Part shown: positions 7,318 through 8,969 of the stretch, in pieces
How the letters are laid out: each line of letters begins with the position of its first letter
Numbering within the stretch: position 1 is the stretch's first letter
Source: Oligoflexia bacterium
Lineage (GTDB): Bacteria; Bdellovibrionota; UBA1018
Reading direction: 5' to 3'
NCBI GenBank assembly: GCA_903928955.1
Contig: CAIYTD010000245.1
Coordinates: 1-8,969, forward strand
Length of the DNA stretch: 8,969 nucleotides
Made by a program: the position numbers and the translations under genes
Notes under the pieces: generated by a model
What the model saw: only the letters and a program-made list of their open reading frames with translations
The model's database searches: none
What the model was told of the DNA's origin: nothing

Positions 7318-7758
7318 CTAATCCCCAAAAAGATAGTTGCCTTGTGATATACGATTTAATGCATTAGTAATTGTTGCATTGCTATAAGTGTTAAAAATAA
7401 GCAGCCGCCTAGCAAAATCAATAAAATAGTCAACATTTGCTGATAAAACTTCATTATTGATTTCAAACTTATCTTCTCGCTCATGCTTATAAGCCAAGTG
7501 GAATTGAGGGCGATAGTATTCGAGAATTTCATCAAGTGAACTATCCTTAAGTTCTTGAATCTCTACACAATCAGACACCACATCCAGAAATGCAAAAATC
7601 AAGTCTTGACTTGGGACCTTGCCAGTCCAAAGGTCTTCTATAATTTCATTTGAGTATATTCGATGATAATAAGGGTTATAGGTCCTTCCGGCAAGCGCAT
7701 GATTGCTTAGGAAAAATGAAACGATCAATAAATTAAATAAAAAAACAATTTTTTTCAT
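7318..7758 (-). CDS. Small exported protein of unknown function, 146 aa
   Basis: A clean signal peptide opens the protein: MKKI, a hydrophobic core VFLFNLLIVSFFL, and a cleavage site after ALA or ALAG at residues 22-24. The mature part (about 122 residues) is rich in Tyr, Asp, Glu and Ile, appears mainly helical, and has a single Cys in DVVSDCVEI. No domain or catalytic motif is recognised. ATG at 7756-7758 is preceded by a strong ribosome binding site (GGAGG, about 9 nt away), which itself lies inside a 6-bp hairpin. The gene is monocistronic, convergent with the lipoprotein gene, and followed by no obvious terminator. Location is periplasmic or secreted by inference. Confidence 0.75.
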   Translation of the reverse strand: MKKIVFLFNLLIVSFFLSNHALAGRTYNPYYHRIYSNEIIEDLWTGKVPSQDLIFAFLDVVSDCVEIQELKDSSLDEILEYYRPQFHLAYKHEREDKFEINNEVLSANVDYFIDFARRLLIFNTYSNATITNALNRISQGNYLFGD

Positions 7759-7768
7759 TTCTTTTTAC

Positions 7769-7785
7769 CTCCACCTCTAGTGGAG
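7769..7785 (-). promoter_or_regulatory. Hairpin covering the ribosome binding site of the 146-aa gene
   Basis: In the minus-strand mRNA, CUCCAC pairs perfectly with GUGGAG across a 5-nt loop. The 3' arm (7774 to 7769) contains most of the Shine-Dalgarno GGAGG for the start at 7758. Five of the six pairs in this stem can be counted as stable (four G-C plus flanking A-U). This could damp translation until the stem opens. Confidence 0.4.
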
Positions 7786-7996
7786 AGAGAAAAACCACAC
7801 AGCTTCTTTTTCAATAAAGCGATAAATATCTTCACAAGATCTACCTTTGCGAGAATCTGAGACCACTGAAGATGGCATAACATAAAAAAATAGGTTTTTA
7901 GATTTATCCTTAAAATCACTGAATATTTAAAAACTCTCTCTTTAAAAAGTATTTAATACTTGGCCTAGCGTGCACAACCATGAAGAAAACGGCGTT

Positions 7997-8046
7997 AAGG
8001 GATAATAAATACCTGACTTATTTAGTTAAGTTTTGATCCCTTTTTT
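7997..8046 (+). terminator. Terminator-like hairpin without an upstream gene
   Basis: The arms aagggat (7997-8003) and atccctt (8036-8042) pair perfectly and run into a T-rich tract (8041-8046 and on). A weaker inner stem (taaata with tattta) shortens the loop. The orientation fits a plus-strand transcript, but no plus-strand gene lies within 850 bp upstream. It may insulate the module at 8222-8796 or end a small RNA. Confidence 0.4.
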
Positions 8047-8221
8047 CTTCTGTTTAGCGTTCTAAAACCTAAAAAATTTCTCCTGAGTTCATTCTAATTT
8101 AAATAAACTTTTACCTCGCTGTTCTCCGTGAGACAGTAGGCAAATACTTCTATCAACACCGAGATATAGGTAAAAAATTATTCGCGATAGTACTATTTAT
8201 CACCACTTTTTAAGTTTGCAT

Positions 8222-8248
8222 ATGGGTATATACTTAGTATATACCCAT
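8222..8248 (+). promoter_or_regulatory. Perfect 12-bp palindrome, likely operator of the DUF4160/ribbon-helix-helix pair
   Basis: The arms atgggtatatac (8222-8233) and gtatatacccat (8237-8248) are exact inverses around a TTA spacer. The palindrome ends 6 nt before the ATG at 8255 and contains TATACT (8229-8234), a possible -10 box. Ribbon-helix-helix antitoxins usually bind such palindromes as dimers and repress their own operon, so an autoregulatory operator is the natural reading. Binding itself is inferred. Confidence 0.65.
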
Positions 8249-8254
8249 TATAAA

Positions 8255-8512
8255 ATGTCAACCAAGCTATGGATTGGACAGCATCTCCGCATTGAAGTGA
8301 GGAATAGGAAGCATAATCCGCCTCACGTTCATGCAATGGCAAAAGGTGCTGAAGCGGTGATTGATTTAAAATCATTGAGAATGAATAAGCATAGTGGATT
8401 TAACAAGGCTACACTAAAGATCACTTCAGAGTGGGTGAAGGAAAATCAGGAACTTTTACTTGAGGTATGGGAAAATGAGCAAAAAAAAAGACAGCCCAGT
8501 ACGGTAATGTAG
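8255..8512 (+). CDS. DUF4160 family protein, probable toxin partner, 85 aa
   Basis: The protein matches DUF4160 in length and in its signature HNPPHVH near residues 20-26, a His-rich motif conserved in the family and possibly metal- or substrate-binding. After it come an EAVIDLKSLRM strand and a C-terminal helix ending KENQELLLEVWENEQ, also typical. DUF4160 genes often sit beside small DNA-binding or DUF2442 genes and are suspected toxin-antitoxin members, but the biochemical activity is not established. ATG 8255 is chosen because the earlier in-frame starts (TTG 8216, ATG 8222) lie in or before the palindrome and would add non-family residues. No Shine-Dalgarno is visible, so the leader may be very short. 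Its end overlaps by 38 nt the likely original start (ATG 8475) of the next gene. Confidence 0.8.
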   Translation: MSTKLWIGQHLRIEVRNRKHNPPHVHAMAKGAEAVIDLKSLRMNKHSGFNKATLKITSEWVKENQELLLEVWENEQKKRQPSTVM

Positions 8513-8544
8513 AAATATCAGCAGAAGATTTCAAAGATGAAAAT
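8475..8544 (+). pseudogene. Displaced N-terminus of the antitoxin gene, split by a nine-A run
   Basis: ATG 8475 follows GAGG (8462-8465) at 9 nt and reads MSKKK, then leaves frame after nine A's (8481-8489) and stops at 8505. With eight A's the frame continues TAQYGNVEISAEDFKDEN directly into the downstream protein. The residues just before the junction (VEISAEDFKDENVRIQISM) look like the usual lead-in to this antitoxin class. The shift may be a true mutation, a slippage site, or a sequencing error. Confidence 0.6.
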
Positions 8545-8796
8545 GTGCGTATTCAAATTAGCATGAAAGTTCCTATGGACCTTTTAAAGGCTTATCGTGT
8601 TGAAGCGATTAAGAAAGGAAAAGGCTATCAAACTCTCATGCAAGAGGTTTTACGCAGCGCATTGCCTCTTGCTTCTCGGCCAGAATTAACCGTTCTTGAG
8701 CTTGAACAGATCAGAGAAGGACTTAAAAAGATTGATAGTGTTAAGAAGAGAGTAGATTCAATTGAAGAAGAACTCCCTAAATTGAGAAGGGCATGA
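8545..8796 (+). CDS. Ribbon-helix-helix (CopG/BrnA-like) antitoxin, 83 aa intact part
   Basis: VRIQISMKVPMDLLKAYRVE gives the beta strand that enters DNA and the first helix. GKGYQTLMQEVLRSAL is the turn and second helix seen in CopG- and BrnA-type antitoxins. Residues 48-83 form a Leu/Glu/Lys-rich helix, probably a coiled coil that binds the partner. The longest uninterrupted frame starts at GTG 8545 without a good ribosome binding site. The better start is ATG 8475, out of frame by one base in a nine-A run, which would give 106 residues. The gene follows the DUF4160 gene, the same toxin-first order as brnT-brnA. Expected role: neutralise the partner and repress the operon at the palindrome 8222-8248. 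Neither has been shown here. Confidence 0.75.
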   Translation: MRIQISMKVPMDLLKAYRVEAIKKGKGYQTLMQEVLRSALPLASRPELTVLELEQIREGLKKIDSVKKRVDSIEEELPKLRRA

Positions 8797-8850
8797 GTAC
8801 AGGTTAAATACGGGTTCTTTTACAAACTCAAAAGTTACATAGACTTACAA

Positions 8851-8969
8851 TGTGTTCGGTCCCACCTAATTGGCCCCCCTTTTCGGGGTGAAAATCCCAG
8901 CTACTTAGCCCCCTCTGTTTAGTTATTTGAGAGGATCTCAGTCCCACCTATCCAGACCCCCCGGTTGCA
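8851..8969. mobile_element. Probable end of an IS21-family insertion sequence, continuing past the window
   Basis: Three copies of a 20-nt repeat lie in one orientation: tcccacctaattggcccccc (8860-8879), tcccagctacttagccccct (8895-8914) and tcccacctatccagaccccc (8942-8961). Multiple spaced repeats just inside a 5' TG end are typical of IS21-family ends, and TG is at 8851-8852. The base composition shifts from AT-rich to C-rich at this point. No transposase gene is in view because the sequence stops 118 bp in. The same repeat occurs in the same orientation at 1515-1557. Confidence 0.45.

Larger units (their letters stand above)
7759..8215. other. Gene-free AT-rich region upstream of the toxin-antitoxin-like pair
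   Basis: No gene is supported in these 457 bp. The left end is the leader of the 146-aa gene. A 15-bp palindrome, aagtatt-t-aatactt, lies at 7947-7961 and a terminator-like hairpin at 7997-8046. An 18-codon open frame begins at ATG 7980 but runs straight into that hairpin and resembles nothing. On the minus strand near 8100-8190 a start-less frame reads GVDRSICLLSHGEQRGK, which may be decayed coding sequence. Confidence 0.45.

Noticed and set aside
8193..8375. Minus-strand 60-residue open frame
   Set aside because: It is antisense to the DUF4160 gene and crosses the palindrome, with no ribosome binding site.
1..8969. CRISPR array or tRNA/rRNA genes
   Set aside because: No regularly spaced identical repeats with unique spacers, and no cloverleaf or rRNA-like segment, was found on either strand.

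Overview
The window is AT-rich bacterial DNA, most likely from a Gram-negative organism. Five of the seven main genes carry export signals: signal peptides, a lipobox, or an N-terminal membrane anchor. One product is a lipoprotein whose residue after the lipidated Cys is Lys, which suits the outer membrane. Pentapeptide-repeat and ribonuclease-inhibitor-type leucine-rich repeats, short toxin-antitoxin-like genes and insertion-sequence debris are common in host-associated or predatory proteobacteria and similar lineages, but nothing here fixes the taxon.

Layout: (1) 1-1315, minus strand, a partial gene for a secreted caspase-like (clan CD) cysteine peptidase that is cut by the left edge and has both catalytic motifs visible. 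(2) 1316-1804, a gene-free stretch with repeats resembling IS21-family ends and several strong hairpins. (3) 1805-4024, minus, a 739-residue protein joining two pentapeptide-repeat blocks to six 24-residue leucine-rich repeats. (4) 4036-4096, a long hairpin filling the gap before that gene. (5) 4100-6311, minus, a two-gene operon: a membrane-anchored 153-residue protein overlapping by 20 bp a 589-residue exported coiled-coil protein that starts at TTG behind a strong ribosome binding site. (6) 6471-7139, plus, a lipoprotein. (7) 7318-7758, minus, a small exported protein with a ribosome binding site inside a hairpin. (8) 7759-8215, gene-free, with a terminator-like hairpin. (9) 8222-8796, plus, a compact toxin-antitoxin-like pair: a DUF4160 protein followed by a ribbon-helix-helix protein, preceded by a perfect 12-bp palindrome. 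(10) From about 8851 to the right edge, three more IS21-like repeats that probably mark an insertion sequence running out of the window.

The left two thirds reads as a cluster of exported proteins of mostly unknown function. The peptidase and the repeat protein are both plausible surface or host/prey-interaction factors, but only adjacency links them. The two-gene operon probably makes two cell-envelope proteins that act together. The pair at the right is a self-contained module. The most notable detail is that the ribbon-helix-helix gene is split by a run of nine A's: removing one A restores a 106-residue protein with a good start and ribosome binding site.
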